A stretch of DNA of 64,000 nucleotides from Gammaproteobacteria bacterium (lineage in GTDB: Bacteria; Pseudomonadota; Gammaproteobacteria; SZUA-229): NCBI GenBank assembly GCA_029882215.1, contig JAOULC010000006.1, positions 25,774 to 89,773 on the forward strand, read 5' to 3'. Both the position numbers and the translations under genes were made by a program. Below are positions 26,848-36,881 of this stretch, in pieces. How positions within the stretch are numbered: the first letter of the stretch is position 1; every line of letters begins with the position of its first letter. The notes under the pieces are model-generated. The model searched no databases and was not told where the DNA came from. It saw only the letters and a list, made by a program, of their open reading frames with translations.

Positions 26848-28091
26848 TTAAAGCGGAGTAAAATACTCATCCCAGTGCCGGTTAAGAGACTTTATCGCCT
26901 GACTGATGGCTCTAGCTGTGAAGCCGTCGTTATCGGTTTGCAGCAGATTTAAGGCCTGAAGTTTAGCCAGGACATCATCTATTTCAATAGTCGATCTCAC
27001 ACTGACAATTAACCGGCATCCATTGTTCTATTGCGCAATCCAGCTCAGCACATTTTAAGGCTCGTAGCGATGTTAGCAGAATATAATATGCCAGTAAGGC
27101 TTCCTTGCACTCTTCCTCTTCCGCATCATTGAGCAGCCGGTAGAAAACACCGGCATTATTGTCCAGATTTTTAAAATACAGATTCTGTGTCAACATCTGC
27201 ATAAAACCTAATTTTCTATGTTTAAAATTATTAAACTGCTTCCACAAATAAGCGCCACGCGCTGTCATGCCGGCAAGCAGAACCATGATACTTGTCTGCT
27301 TTAGTTCAACTGGGTGACTGCTCAGGCCCAGCCAGAAACCGATCAGTAAAGCAATTAATACCAGCGAGGCACCAAGTTCAGTAGTGATGACAATTCCGCC
27401 ACTGATAATGGCCGGAATCCCGATAAGTAATTTATCAATTGTTCACATGCGTACCTGAGTGTTGGGGAATAACATTTCCAGGTCAGCCTTAGGCACATTT
27501 TGAAATAACTTCAACAAGGCCGTACCGGCTTTGTGATTTTCTTATGATCTAGCACTCTGAATTTCATCTTTATAACGAAGGTAAATAACGACACGTTCAT
27601 AATTGGTGAACTCAATGTTTTTTTGATCAGGTCAGCCAGTGAGTGTTTCCTTGCACACAGCCTCCCCGCGGCAGAACAGAAGGACATCTGAGAAATCATT
27701 GAAAGCAATCTGCAGGCGTATTTTAAATAATGAGGATTATGTTCATTGCCTGATTCAAATCGGCTTCAGTGATGCACTCATAATTCGCTTTATTAAGCAC
27801 CTCACCTAACAGTTCTACAAGATTAAGACCTGTTAATGGAGCAGCTTGCTTATATTCACCTGTGTCTGCATCCGGGTCGATACAGGCATAACTGTCTTTT
27901 AACGACTCAATAATCTCATGAAATTCAAAATGCAGCACACTACTTAGCATACGATACAATTGACGAAAGTCTTTTTCCTGACCGGAGAGCTTTCCTTGCT
28001 GCAGAATTATTTCTAAAATATCGTGTTTTCGGTACGGAATAAAGCGAAATTTTTTAGTCTCCTGCTTATTTGTCATTATCACCTTGGCCAA
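26848..28091 (-). pseudogene. Decayed DUF3754 (TMEM143-like) gene
   Basis: Minus-strand translation gives, in order, pieces of one DUF3754 protein. The N-terminus comes from ATG 28091 (FRFIPYRKHDILEIILQQG, FHEIIESLKDSYACIDPDAD). Next comes IAFNDFSDVLLFCRGEAVCKETL followed by a stop. NYERVVIYLRYKDEIQSA, KLFQNVPKADLEMLFPNT and GAYLWKQFNNFKHRKLGFMQ follow, and finally LNRHWDEYFTPL ending in TAA at 26848. At least four in-frame stops or frame changes interrupt it (after KETLTG, after QSARS, after QVRM, and near CEIDY). The order and content are preserved, so the decay is recent and by point changes. Family function unknown; membrane-anchored. Confidence 0.85.
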
Positions 28092-28268
28092 TATATAATT
28101 CTCATAGACCTTATATTAGCAGATATTAAGCATGCAATATCAGCGCGACATGGCAGAAAATTAAACAAGTAATTAAGAGATTGGTGTTTGTAGAGAGCTT
28201 GACCGTATCTGAATAACGTCACGAATTACAAAGAGAATACAGCTATGAAACTTGCAGTCTCTAGTACA

Positions 28269-28316
28269 GCCATATCACCTGCTACATGAAAAAATTCACA
28301 TATCTGGTGATATGGC
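28269..28316. repeat. 11-bp inverted repeat in the 260-base gap
   Basis: GCCATATCACC (28269-28279) / GGTGATATGGC (28306-28316) with a 26-base AT-rich loop. It lies just past the 3' end of the membrane-protein gene, but no T-run follows on the minus strand. Confidence 0.4.
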
Positions 28317-28351
28317 TTCCTCAGCTAATCAGAGTTGATGAGCTGCAAAGC

Positions 28352-29842
28352 CTAGGTCTCTGCAGCTACAGATGTTACTGACGTATCAGCCACAGGCCCA
28401 GATGATTGCGCACGGCTGTACCAGTAGGGAACATTATAATAAATGAGCATTCCGGCAAGAGCAGAAACAATAATATCATTGTTGTCAAAGTTGAATGCTT
28501 TACCGGTATTACTGCTAATAATAAATTTAGCTACAAACATAAACGTGGGCAGTGCGATTGAACCAAGAACCAGATCAAAGTACCGTACTTTACTGGTAAT
28601 CTTTGACTCAAGCATAAAACAAAGAAACAACGCAGTCATAGTAGACGGTATCTGATAAGGCATATACGTTAAAAATGCACCGCTAAAATACTCACTGACA
28701 TCCTCCGCACCAGACAGACCAGCCAGAAAGCGTATTACACCATAACTGACAAATGTCAGTACACTGGCCAGCAAATAATAGGAATAGTTGCGACTAGAGC
28801 TTACCTGTTTTGCCACTTCCCATTTTTTTGTTTTTGGATATACAGCCCAGAACACAGCAAGGCAATAAGCGAGTGCGATTTGAGCACTGAGAGTCAGGTT
28901 ACTTTTACTATCAGATACCCGTGTTTCAAAAGTATACTTTAGAAAATAAAGAATAAATATTCCCATAAATATCATGGCAACCATATCCCAGCTAAAACGT
29001 CTGTCCTCACTGTTTATTTGTATTCCTATTTCACTCAATCTGGCTATACGACCTTTATCCGTAGTCACACGAGAAATCACAGCCATACCAATCAGATTGT
29101 AAATATCTTCCAGTGTTTTATCGGTATCCTTATTAAGCTTTTTAAGGATGGATTTATCCTGTCTGATTGCAGCACTGCTGTTTACATAGGTTTCTACAAG
29201 CAAGAGCACATCATCATGTGATTCGCGCAAACGTTTAAAATTAGCAGAATAATGCATTGAAAAATCTTTATATGATTTCTCTGTAAGACAGCGGGCAAGC
29301 TGACGGATGAGAAATTCAGCCTTCATTACTTTATCAATAATATTGTCATCCAAGAGCTTGTTAAGGCTGTCTTTATTCATTCCGTTTTCAGTGAATGCCT
29401 TGACAATGTTATCCTGTTCATGATTCGTAATGACGAGTTCCGCCGACTCAATACGCTTGGCCATATATTTGACTTCCGACGGGATATTAACAAGTGAATA
29501 TATTTTCCCTTTTATAAAACCATCAAACTCCTTAATACCTCTGATAGACGGCAGCAGCACAGTCAGTATCAGGGCACTGAATAATTCTATGGGTAATTTT
29601 TGCAAGCTTGGATCAATAACTTTTGCTAATGGTTCTTTACCAACAACAATAAGAATATAATAAAAGAGAATGTAAACAACAATATATAATACCAGCCCGG
29701 TATAATACTTTGTGGATGTGGTGGAGTATTTTTTCCAGGAAAGCTGGGAATGATCCTGTTTATTAGATGGTGAATCAAACCGGTCAAATGCATAAATAAC
29801 AACAAGAGATAAAGCAACGATATGTAGCAGCGTAAAATCCAT
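28352..29842 (-). CDS. Uncharacterised multi-pass membrane protein
   Basis: I do not recognise this 496-residue protein. It has three hydrophobic helices in the first 110 residues and a soluble helical part of about 170 residues, rich in Lys/Asp/Glu (about 115-285). About six more helices follow (for example VAMIFMGIFILYFLKYTF, QIALAYCLAVFWAVYP, DIIVSALAGMLIYYNVPY), and the tail is Ser/Thr/Ala-rich. No catalytic motif stands out. It precedes no obvious partner; a PAS-GGDEF gene lies 157 bases upstream on the same strand. Confidence 0.75.
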   Translation of the reverse strand: MDFTLLHIVALSLVVIYAFDRFDSPSNKQDHSQLSWKKYSTTSTKYYTGLVLYIVVYILFYYILIVVGKEPLAKVIDPSLQKLPIELFSALILTVLLPSIRGIKEFDGFIKGKIYSLVNIPSEVKYMAKRIESAELVITNHEQDNIVKAFTENGMNKDSLNKLLDDNIIDKVMKAEFLIRQLARCLTEKSYKDFSMHYSANFKRLRESHDDVLLLVETYVNSSAAIRQDKSILKKLNKDTDKTLEDIYNLIGMAVISRVTTDKGRIARLSEIGIQINSEDRRFSWDMVAMIFMGIFILYFLKYTFETRVSDSKSNLTLSAQIALAYCLAVFWAVYPKTKKWEVAKQVSSSRNYSYYLLASVLTFVSYGVIRFLAGLSGAEDVSEYFSGAFLTYMPYQIPSTMTALFLCFMLESKITSKVRYFDLVLGSIALPTFMFVAKFIISSNTGKAFNFDNNDIIVSALAGMLIYYNVPYWYSRAQSSGPVADTSVTSVAAET

Positions 29843-29999
29843 GTTAATTCTCCTTTGGTGTTTTTCAATTGCCTCTTATTAAATAACCTTTAAATTAATA
29901 TTATATACAGGAACTTTCTGTTTGTGAAGTGACGTTATATAAACGCTATAAGGCGAGCGCGACAGTCATTATAAATATGATGAAAATAATTAAACAATA

Positions 30000-30920
30000 C
30001 TATGCACACATAACACAGTTTCTACTGTTACTTTTTGCCTGATAAAGCTTTTTGTCAGCCTCATTAAATAATGTCGTAACATCAAGGCTTAATTTAGGCG
30101 TTAACGAACTCACGCCTGCGCTGATGGTAACATAATCTGAGACATCAGATTTGCCATGTTGCATTTTCAATGCAAGCACAGATTCTCGCACTTTTTCGGC
30201 AAGTAATAGTGCTTTTTGCTGATTAACACCCGGTAATAGCATTACGAACTCTTCGCCACCATAACGCGCACATAAATCCGTTGATCGTGTGGTGACTGTT
30301 TTTAATGTACAGGCAATACGTTGCAGGCATATATCACCTTCTAAATGGCCATGCTTATCGTTAAATTCCTTGAAGAAGTCTATATCAATCAGAATCATCG
30401 ATAAGGGCTGCTGATTACGTATTGCTCTCGCCCACTCTGCCTCAAGTGTTGTATCATACAAACGTCGGTTTGCCAGGCCAGTAAGGCCATCCTGATAAGA
30501 ATAGGCTTCCAGCCTTTTATTTGCCTCAAGCAACTGATTTTCAAGCCGTTTACGTTCAGAGATATCAAACATAAAGCCGACCAGCTTTTTTGTTACACCA
30601 TTTTCTCGCACCACGTGTACCACATCACGTATCCAGATATAATCACCATTTTCTGCAATGGCCGGGTAGTCAGCCTCATGATCAACCCCGCTTTCGGACT
30701 GAGTAATACAGTAATTTGTGATTTCCTCTCTGAAATCCGGATGGATTCTGTCGATCCAGTCCTGTGCAGTGGCCCAGCTCTCTGACGACCAGCCCAGTAG
30801 TTCTTTGATTTGCGGGCCAATATATTCAAACTGCTTGCTTTCCCAGTCAATTGACCACGGGATCGCTTTGGTAGATTCAAGCAGTGTTTTATATACATCA
30901 TTAGTACTTTTATCTGACAT
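30000..30920 (-). CDS. PAS-domain diguanylate cyclase
   Basis: The enzyme makes cyclic di-GMP from two GTP. The 306 residues hold an N-terminal PAS/PAC sensor (about 15-130, with IDWESKQFEYIGPQIKELLGW and GFMFDISERKRLE), a short coiled linker and a GGDEF domain (about 145-306). The active site reads GGEEF, a functional variant, and an RxxD inhibitory site (RSTD) lies five residues before it, so product inhibition is expected. There is no membrane helix, so it is a cytosolic sensor of unknown signal. A PilZ-domain gene, a possible receptor for the product, lies 1.3 kb away. Confidence 0.92.
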   Translation of the reverse strand: MSDKSTNDVYKTLLESTKAIPWSIDWESKQFEYIGPQIKELLGWSSESWATAQDWIDRIHPDFREEITNYCITQSESGVDHEADYPAIAENGDYIWIRDVVHVVRENGVTKKLVGFMFDISERKRLENQLLEANKRLEAYSYQDGLTGLANRRLYDTTLEAEWARAIRNQQPLSMILIDIDFFKEFNDKHGHLEGDICLQRIACTLKTVTTRSTDLCARYGGEEFVMLLPGVNQQKALLLAEKVRESVLALKMQHGKSDVSDYVTISAGVSSLTPKLSLDVTTLFNEADKKLYQAKSNSRNCVMCA

Positions 30921-30967
30921 CGGCCGTTTTCCTTATTTATGCTTTAAGCAGTGTATATCATTTTAGT

Positions 30968-31801
30968 CTATATCTTCCAGTCGGCTACAACACCTTTGCT
31001 CATACTCAGCGTGTCGCGGTTATACATTAGTACGGTTTCAGCATGACAGAATGCGCCGTCGGCCACTGTTAACGCGTATTCACCGACCAGTGTACCATCA
31101 CCATGAATAGTGTTTGATGGTGTATAAAGCGCATAGCCATAAGGTATCTGAAAAGCGGTAAAGTGATATTCATTAGCAGCGATTTGTTTACCGATAACAA
31201 TATAACCACCACACTTTTTAGAAAGCGGAATATGGACATGTGGAAAATTATGAGTCTCGACAAATACACCACCACCGCCATATTTTTGCATCAGAAAGTC
31301 TTTTTTGTAATCTTTATTGTAATCGTAGCGCATCATCGCAATCTGGTATTGTTCAGACGAAATGGCAAACTCACTGTTGTTTTCTATCAAGCTAAGTCCA
31401 TAATGCTTCACGTTATCTATACTAGCCAATACAGTCGGGATTTTAAAATCTCCGGGCAATAACAAAGCACCAAGACTACCAAAGCTATTCGCAGAGTTGC
31501 CATACACCACGTCCACGCCCTTTTCCAGAGCCTGCTGAGTGCTCAACCAGTCGGCCGACACGCTAACAAACGGCAGTTTAATCTTCTGAGGCGAGATCAC
31601 TTTAGTGTTTGATAGCTCAAAGGTCCAGTTAGTAACACCCTTTTCTACAAAGGCTTCAAGGCCATTAGTCGTCATTACCGGCTTGTCTTTGTTAACCGTT
31701 TTGCCTTTTATGGCATAACGAGTCAACTGTGCACTAGCTACAACGGCTCTCTCAATTAAACTTGTTTTCTGTACTGCTTTCTTACCAGAAGTCACTGCCA
31801 T
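30968..31801 (-). CDS. Uncharacterised protein, possibly cupin-like C-terminal half
   Basis: I do not recognise this 277-residue protein. The N-terminal third is basic, and the remainder looks like alpha/beta then beta-rich. HNFPHVHIPL and the later YGYALYTPSNTIHGDG resemble the two histidine-bearing strands of a cupin barrel, which would bind a metal and act on a small molecule; this is only a pattern resemblance. No signal peptide. The gene ends 47 bases before the PAS-GGDEF start on the same strand, so co-transcription is possible. Confidence 0.65.
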   Translation of the reverse strand: MAVTSGKKAVQKTSLIERAVVASAQLTRYAIKGKTVNKDKPVMTTNGLEAFVEKGVTNWTFELSNTKVISPQKIKLPFVSVSADWLSTQQALEKGVDVVYGNSANSFGSLGALLLPGDFKIPTVLASIDNVKHYGLSLIENNSEFAISSEQYQIAMMRYDYNKDYKKDFLMQKYGGGGVFVETHNFPHVHIPLSKKCGGYIVIGKQIAANEYHFTAFQIPYGYALYTPSNTIHGDGTLVGEYALTVADGAFCHAETVLMYNRDTLSMSKGVVADWKI

Positions 31802-32186
31802 TTGTTTCTATCCCTTATCCTTATTTGTACATATATCAGACGCAGACTTTTACGATTTATATGTGATTTTTATATTTTTGCCAGCATATAGCTACAAGTA
31901 AAGCAGTCGAGAAATCAGTGCAATGCTATGAAAAAGTCTGTCATCAATTACAATTATTAACAGACCATTTCAAGCTTACAAACTGAGTAAACTAATGTAT
32001 AAAAGCTGACGCTTAGATTAATCATTATTATTTTTTTAAAACATGCTAAATATTATACTATTTTAGAGAATTGTGTATTAAAAGATCTAGCTCACATTTT
32101 AACTAAGGCAGTCGCAAAGCTGTATACTTACACATTAATTTGTATTACTACATTCATATTTAATACATTGTTTTACCGGGGAAACG
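31802..32186. other. 385-base AT-rich intergenic region
   Basis: This is the divergent control region between the 277-residue gene and the PilZ gene. I see no RNA gene or convincing ORF in it. A TATACT at 32124-32129 could be a -10 box for the PilZ gene, without a good -35 partner. Confidence 0.4.
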
Positions 32187-32552
32187 ATGAAAGATAGCAG
32201 AAATTATAACCGGGTCAGTTTTGACAGTTTTGTTCAGTTCAACTTTACGGATTACGAATATACCTGTGAACTGCTCGATATCTCGCTCAAAGGTGCACTG
32301 ATAGCAGCCTGCAGCGGTGCAACTCCTGCTCCCGGCACACCCTGCACACTGATTATTAACCTCGATCAAGCCGAGGAAGTACAGGTCATTATGCAGGGCA
32401 GAGTTGCCCACAAAAGAGAAAACCGTGTTGGTATTCACTGTGAGTCAATTGATATCGATAGCATGAGTAACTTGCGAAAACTGATCGAATATAATCTGCA
32501 TGACCCGGCGCTGATTAATCGCGACCTTGAAGAACTGTGGCATATCTATTAA
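32187..32552 (+). CDS. PilZ-domain protein, likely cyclic di-GMP receptor
   Basis: The single PilZ domain of 121 residues has the c-di-GMP-binding motifs: RxxxR at residues 5-9 (RNYNR) and DxSxxG (DISLKG) near residue 36. It should therefore bind the messenger, unlike degenerate PilZ proteins. Such proteins act as small adaptors in motility, adhesion or polysaccharide export. No membrane segment or extra domain is present. A gene for a thioredoxin-like protein follows 91 bases later. Confidence 0.9.
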   Translation: MKDSRNYNRVSFDSFVQFNFTDYEYTCELLDISLKGALIAACSGATPAPGTPCTLIINLDQAEEVQVIMQGRVAHKRENRVGIHCESIDIDSMSNLRKLIEYNLHDPALINRDLEELWHIY

Positions 32553-32643
32553 TGAACCACGCTCTATAATAAGTACGCGTTAATTAACTACACTTTATTG
32601 AACAAATAACAGCATATTCATTATTTTACTTACGGCGAAATCC

Positions 32644-32973
32644 ATGCAGTTAATCACCGACATCAACTTACTCAACGATATAAAATCAAACTCGGCTGTC
32701 TTTATTTTATTTGGCGGCTCGCATTGCAGCATTTGCCAGAGCATTCGCCCGCTACTGGTATCAATGCTCGAACAACAATTCCCGGACATGACAGCTGTTT
32801 ATGTCGACTGTGAAAAATCACCGGACATCTGTGCACAGCACAGTGTATTCAGCCTGCCGGTTGTTCAGGCTTATATAGAAGGTATGAAAATAGCGGAAGA
32901 AGTACGTGCTTTCGGTATCAAACAACTGGCACAAACCATAGAGCGTCCCTACTCGATGTGGAAGAGTCAATAA
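32644..32973 (+). CDS. Thioredoxin-like protein
   Basis: The 109-residue thioredoxin fold has an unusual active-site sequence, CSIC, within FGGSHCSICQSIRP, and the cis-proline loop FSLPVVQAY. The classical Trp before the first Cys is replaced by His. Three other cysteines (in DCEKSPDIC) add to its redox potential. It is cytosolic, with no signal peptide. The partner is unknown; a disulfide reductase or peroxide-defence role is the general expectation. Confidence 0.85.
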   Translation: MQLITDINLLNDIKSNSAVFILFGGSHCSICQSIRPLLVSMLEQQFPDMTAVYVDCEKSPDICAQHSVFSLPVVQAYIEGMKIAEEVRAFGIKQLAQTIERPYSMWKSQ

Positions 32974-33054
32974 TGGCCGATATGAAAGATTCAATAACAG
33001 CTTTACCTGAGAACAATTAAAAACGGAGCATTTATTTGTAACTATTAAAGCCGG

Positions 33055-33079
33055 GCTGACTGAGCTTACCTCAGTCAGC
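33055..33079. terminator. Hairpin terminator between convergent genes
   Basis: Ten-base perfect stem GCTGACTGAG / CTCAGTCAGC with a five-base loop, between the thioredoxin-like gene and the GNAT-amidohydrolase gene. T-rich sequence follows only after about 20 bases. Confidence 0.6.
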
Positions 33080-33094
33080 AAGCAGTCAGTTTAT

Positions 33095-34645
33095 CTATTT
33101 TTTACCTAATCCCATGCCTTTCCACTGCAGGTCAAACAAATCATCGCGGCGGTCTTTTGAATTCGTCACCGAGCCTTCATGTCTTAGCTGCGCCAGTTTA
33201 TCAAGATCAAGGTCGGCAATCAGTGCCATTTCAGTATTCGGTGTACTCTCAGCCATAATCGCATCGTGTGGAAATGCAAAATCAGACGGTGAATAAACCG
33301 CTGATTGTGCATATTGAATATCAACGTTCTCCACCTGTGGCAAGTTACCAACACTGCCGCCTATTGCCACATAACATTCATTTTCAATGGCTCTGGCCTG
33401 AGAGCAGCGCTGCACCCGCAGAAAACCATTTTTTGTGTCAGTCCAGAATGGTACAAACAAGATTTCCATATTCTCTTTATTCAGCAGGCGTGACAACTCA
33501 GGGAATTCTACGTCGTAACAAATTAATATACCAATACGACCCGCATCGGTATCAAAAACCTGAAGACGATTACCGCCCTCAATAACCCAGTCACGTCTTT
33601 CATGTGGTGTGATGTGGATTTTTGGCTGCACCTCTACTGTTCCGTCACGGCGACAAAGATAGGCATTATTGTAAAGGTTGCCATCTGCCATAGCCGGCAT
33701 ACTGCCGGCAATAATATTAATGTTATAGGTTACGGCAAATTGTGATATTGCCTCAACAATACGATCGGCAAATGTCGCGAGAAAGCGGATCGCATCATAC
33801 TGATTGTCGTGTTCACCGATCCCCATCAGTGGCACATTAAAAAATTCCGGAAAGAGGACAAAATCCGCCTGATAGTCAGACATTGAATCGACAAAATACT
33901 CCACCTGACTTAGCCAGGTTTCAAACGATTCTGTTAATCGCATTTGCCACTGTACGATACCTACGCGTACAACTGTTTTACGAATTGAATCAGCTGCACT
34001 GGTTTCCGGTTCATACAGAATATTATTCCATTCGAGTAAGGTCGCATAACCCAGCGATTTTTTGTCTTCCGGCATATAGCCTTTCATTAAGCGTTTTACT
34101 TCAAAATCATTCGCCAGCTGAAAACTTAAAATAGGATCATGAATTTCCCGCCGGCGAACTGCTTCAAGATAATCTGCCGGTGGCATTTCAGCATGTTCGT
34201 GGTAACGAATAATACGGCCACCGGCCAGCATGGCCCGTAAATTCAGGTTACGACACAGCTCTTTACGTGCATCATAGAGCCTGCGACCCAGACGTAAGTC
34301 GCGATAATCTTTACTAACGAACATATCCATACCGTAAAGCGCATCACCTTGGATATCGTGCTGAATGCGATCTCTACGTCCAATCAGGTCATCATAGGTA
34401 TGAGTACGGCTAAAACGGTCATAGCTGCACTTTACTGCCAGTGCAACAGCAATGACTTTGCCATTATCTTCTATACAGATCTGTCCTTCCGGAAAATCCT
34501 TGATCAGTGCGGATAAAGAGTGGTATGACCAGGCGCCGCCGATATCTGAATAGATCTCTTCCATCAGTTTCGATATTTGCGGGTAATCGTCATTCGTCAG
34601 ATTACGAAGTTTAAGGTGAAGGTCAGATGTTTTTTGAGTACTCAT
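33095..34645 (-). CDS. GNAT acetyltransferase-carbon/nitrogen hydrolase fusion
   Basis: The 516 residues combine two enzymes. An N-terminal GNAT fold (about 10-205) includes GMDMFVSKDYRDLRLGRRLYDARKE as the acetyl-CoA region. A C-terminal nitrilase-superfamily amidohydrolase (about 225-510) has the catalytic triad Glu in LFPEFFNVP, Lys in VQPKIHITP and Cys in GILICYDVEFPE. This fusion is a known conserved architecture in Proteobacteria, but its substrate is not established. It is a single-gene unit by position, with an upstream gap of about 210 bases. Confidence 0.92.
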   Translation of the reverse strand: MSTQKTSDLHLKLRNLTNDDYPQISKLMEEIYSDIGGAWSYHSLSALIKDFPEGQICIEDNGKVIAVALAVKCSYDRFSRTHTYDDLIGRRDRIQHDIQGDALYGMDMFVSKDYRDLRLGRRLYDARKELCRNLNLRAMLAGGRIIRYHEHAEMPPADYLEAVRRREIHDPILSFQLANDFEVKRLMKGYMPEDKKSLGYATLLEWNNILYEPETSAADSIRKTVVRVGIVQWQMRLTESFETWLSQVEYFVDSMSDYQADFVLFPEFFNVPLMGIGEHDNQYDAIRFLATFADRIVEAISQFAVTYNINIIAGSMPAMADGNLYNNAYLCRRDGTVEVQPKIHITPHERRDWVIEGGNRLQVFDTDAGRIGILICYDVEFPELSRLLNKENMEILFVPFWTDTKNGFLRVQRCSQARAIENECYVAIGGSVGNLPQVENVDIQYAQSAVYSPSDFAFPHDAIMAESTPNTEMALIADLDLDKLAQLRHEGSVTNSKDRRDDLFDLQWKGMGLGKK

Positions 34646-34856
34646 AATTATTTTTTATTCCCGGCCTGTGCATAAGCTCCATATTCACAATAACGCCGCT
34701 CTTTCTGCAAGCTATGTGTTTTCTAAGCGGTTCAAGCTATTTATAATAGCATTATAATATACTAGCAATTCTCAAGTCTGCCAGTGATTTGTCAATTAAA
34801 CAATGTAAAGATAAATCCAAACTACTATAAAAAGCCTGCTGTGCTTTTCTCCAGGA

Positions 34857-35039
34857 TTATTTTTTTTCTGTGCCAGCCTCGTCAGATAAATTCTCTGCCG
34901 CAACAAGTGTTTCAGATTCAGCCCTTGCTCTTTCCGCCTTGGAGATATAAGGCTCGCCCTTAGGCCGGCTATCCAGCTTGGCACGCGCACGCTTAAGGCG
35001 CTTTTTAAACAAACCCTGAATCTTTTTCTTTCGATTCAT
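34857..35039 (-). CDS. Small basic DUF2986 protein
   Basis: The 60-residue protein starts MNRKKKIQGLFKKRLKRARAK and contains PYISKAERAR, typical of DUF2986. It is strongly basic at the N-terminus and acidic at the C-terminus, so nucleic-acid or ribosome contact is possible. Function unknown. It follows ycaO's 3' neighbour region on the same strand, ending before the GNAT fusion. Confidence 0.75.
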   Translation of the reverse strand: MNRKKKIQGLFKKRLKRARAKLDSRPKGEPYISKAERARAESETLVAAENLSDEAGTEKK

Positions 35040-35108
35040 ATCACCACTCCACCAGCTAACTTTTGAGCCAGTTTTTCAAAACGAAATATTTATTAGAAAA
35101 GCCGATTT

Positions 35109-36881
35109 TCATTCCCAATTGCTCTGTTTAAACCGGTGTAGCTTTGCATAACCCTTTAACAGCTCTTTATGCAGATGAAATCCGTCAAGTGATAAACCGG
35201 GACTGTGTAAACCATGAAAAACGCTGCTGCCATCGAGCACTTTGCTACTGATGGAAACATACTCTTTACCATACAGTTTATTTAAACCATCAGTAAAATC
35301 ATTGATATCACGCGAATCATCGAGCTGTATATCCATTAATACTTTAAGACAGTTATACAAATGCAAACGGCATACCGTGAGCTGGTCCATATTCAGACAC
35401 CAGTCCACCCAGTTAAAGGCCTCATCAATATCACCAATGGCAAGGTTCAGCATGGCTTTTAGCTCACCAATTCGCAGTCCGGCCCAGACAGACCCCCGGT
35501 CGGGTGCGACGCCGATAAATTCGGCTACACGTTGCATATCGTGATAACCACCCTCTTCGAGGCGCTCAAAAATATTTTGCCACTGTGGTTTATCTAAATT
35601 CTTCAGCGATAAAATTTCTTCACGAAATAAAGCACCCTCGTTACTGTTACTCCAGATCAGATCATCCACCGGATATATATCCGACATGCCCGGCACAATA
35701 ATCCGGCAGGTGTACACATTAAGGTGCTGGTAATCGGCTATGTAAATATCATGTCCCATTTGATGAATAATGCTGCTCAGATATTCAAACTCATCCCGGG
35801 TATTGGCATCATGATCCCAGTCATAAAACTCATAATCGGGTTTGTCTTTAAAAAAGTCATAGGCCAGAAGACCACTGGAATCGATAAAATGCGTTTCCAG
35901 ATTATGATGGTCTGCGACTTCATCCAGATCCATACTCGGCATTGAGAAACCATCCAGCTCATGCAGATCACGGCCCTGCAATAATTCCGTGACCGTTCGT
36001 TCCAGTGCCACTTCAAAACTCGGGTGCGCACCAAACGATGCAAACACCGTCGCATCACGTTCATTCATCAGGGTCACGCTCATCACCGGGTATTTACCAC
36101 CCAGTGAAGCATCGGCAACACGGATATGATAGTCATGACTTTCCAGCTTACTGATCGCCTCAATAATCGTCGGAAAACGGTTTAGCACGTCCTGCGGCAC
36201 CTCAGGTAAACAGATACCTTCGGCAATGATTTTATTTTTGACATAGCGTTCAAAAATTTCAGACAAACTCTGCACACGCGCTTCGTTTTTTGTATTACCC
36301 GCAGACATGCCATTGCTAACATAAATATTGCCAATGATATTCACCGGAAACCACCGTTTCTCAGCATCACGTAAGCGAGTATACGGCAAGGCGCAAATCC
36401 CCCGTTCACCGGTACCCGAGTTAATATCGAACAAATGTCTGGCACTAAGCTGTTGTTCCGGGTCGTAGTATTCCCATAAACCATCATCCAGTAAACCGGC
36501 AGGAATTGTTTCATCCACAACCTCAAACCAGCGTTCATCCGGATAATGTACAAACTCGCCCTTAGAAAACGCCTCTCCTAGATAAAAATCTGCAAAAAAG
36601 TAATTGCAGCTTAAGCGTTCAAAATATTCCCCCAGAGCACTCGCCAGACAGGCTTTCTTCGTTGCACCCTTGCCATTGGTAAACATCAGTTCACAGTCTT
36701 TATCTCGGATATGGACGGAATAGACATTCGGTACAGGGTTTAACCAGGACACCTCTTCAATCTCGATACCCAGTGCATCAAGTTTGCTATGCATGGTCTC
36801 AATGGTGGACTCAAGATCCAGATCTTTGCCCTTAATAAAGGTTTTATCGGGCGCGGTATTATCGCTCTCGGGGTTACTCAT
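35109..36881 (-). CDS. ycaO: YcaO-type protein (ribosomal protein S12 methylthiolation factor)
   Basis: In E. coli, YcaO assists RimO in beta-methylthiolation of an aspartate in ribosomal protein S12. The 590 residues agree with E. coli (586). They show TFIKGKDLDLE, the YcaO-core ATP-binding stretch NGKGATKKACLASALGEYFERLS at about 75-97, and a TPR-like C-terminal part. The ATG at 36881 (MSNPESD) is chosen because the 26 extra upstream codons have no family likeness. No peptide-substrate, dehydrogenase or rSAM gene adjoins, which argues against a RiPP role. Confidence 0.9.
   Translation of the reverse strand: MSNPESDNTAPDKTFIKGKDLDLESTIETMHSKLDALGIEIEEVSWLNPVPNVYSVHIRDKDCELMFTNGKGATKKACLASALGEYFERLSCNYFFADFYLGEAFSKGEFVHYPDERWFEVVDETIPAGLLDDGLWEYYDPEQQLSARHLFDINSGTGERGICALPYTRLRDAEKRWFPVNIIGNIYVSNGMSAGNTKNEARVQSLSEIFERYVKNKIIAEGICLPEVPQDVLNRFPTIIEAISKLESHDYHIRVADASLGGKYPVMSVTLMNERDATVFASFGAHPSFEVALERTVTELLQGRDLHELDGFSMPSMDLDEVADHHNLETHFIDSSGLLAYDFFKDKPDYEFYDWDHDANTRDEFEYLSSIIHQMGHDIYIADYQHLNVYTCRIIVPGMSDIYPVDDLIWSNSNEGALFREEILSLKNLDKPQWQNIFERLEEGGYHDMQRVAEFIGVAPDRGSVWAGLRIGELKAMLNLAIGDIDEAFNWVDWCLNMDQLTVCRLHLYNCLKVLMDIQLDDSRDINDFTDGLNKLYGKEYVSISSKVLDGSSVFHGLHSPGLSLDGFHLHKELLKGYAKLHRFKQSNWE

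Noticed and set aside
27511..27708. 65-codon minus-strand ORF
   Set aside because: It is an alternative frame across the broken DUF3754 gene.
34796..34990. 64-codon ORF overlapping the DUF2986 gene
   Set aside because: Out-of-frame shadow of the DUF2986 protein.
35109..36881. RiPP (thiazole/oxazole peptide) locus around YcaO
   Set aside because: No precursor peptide, dehydrogenase or leader-binding gene nearby; length and sequence fit the S12 methylthiolation factor.
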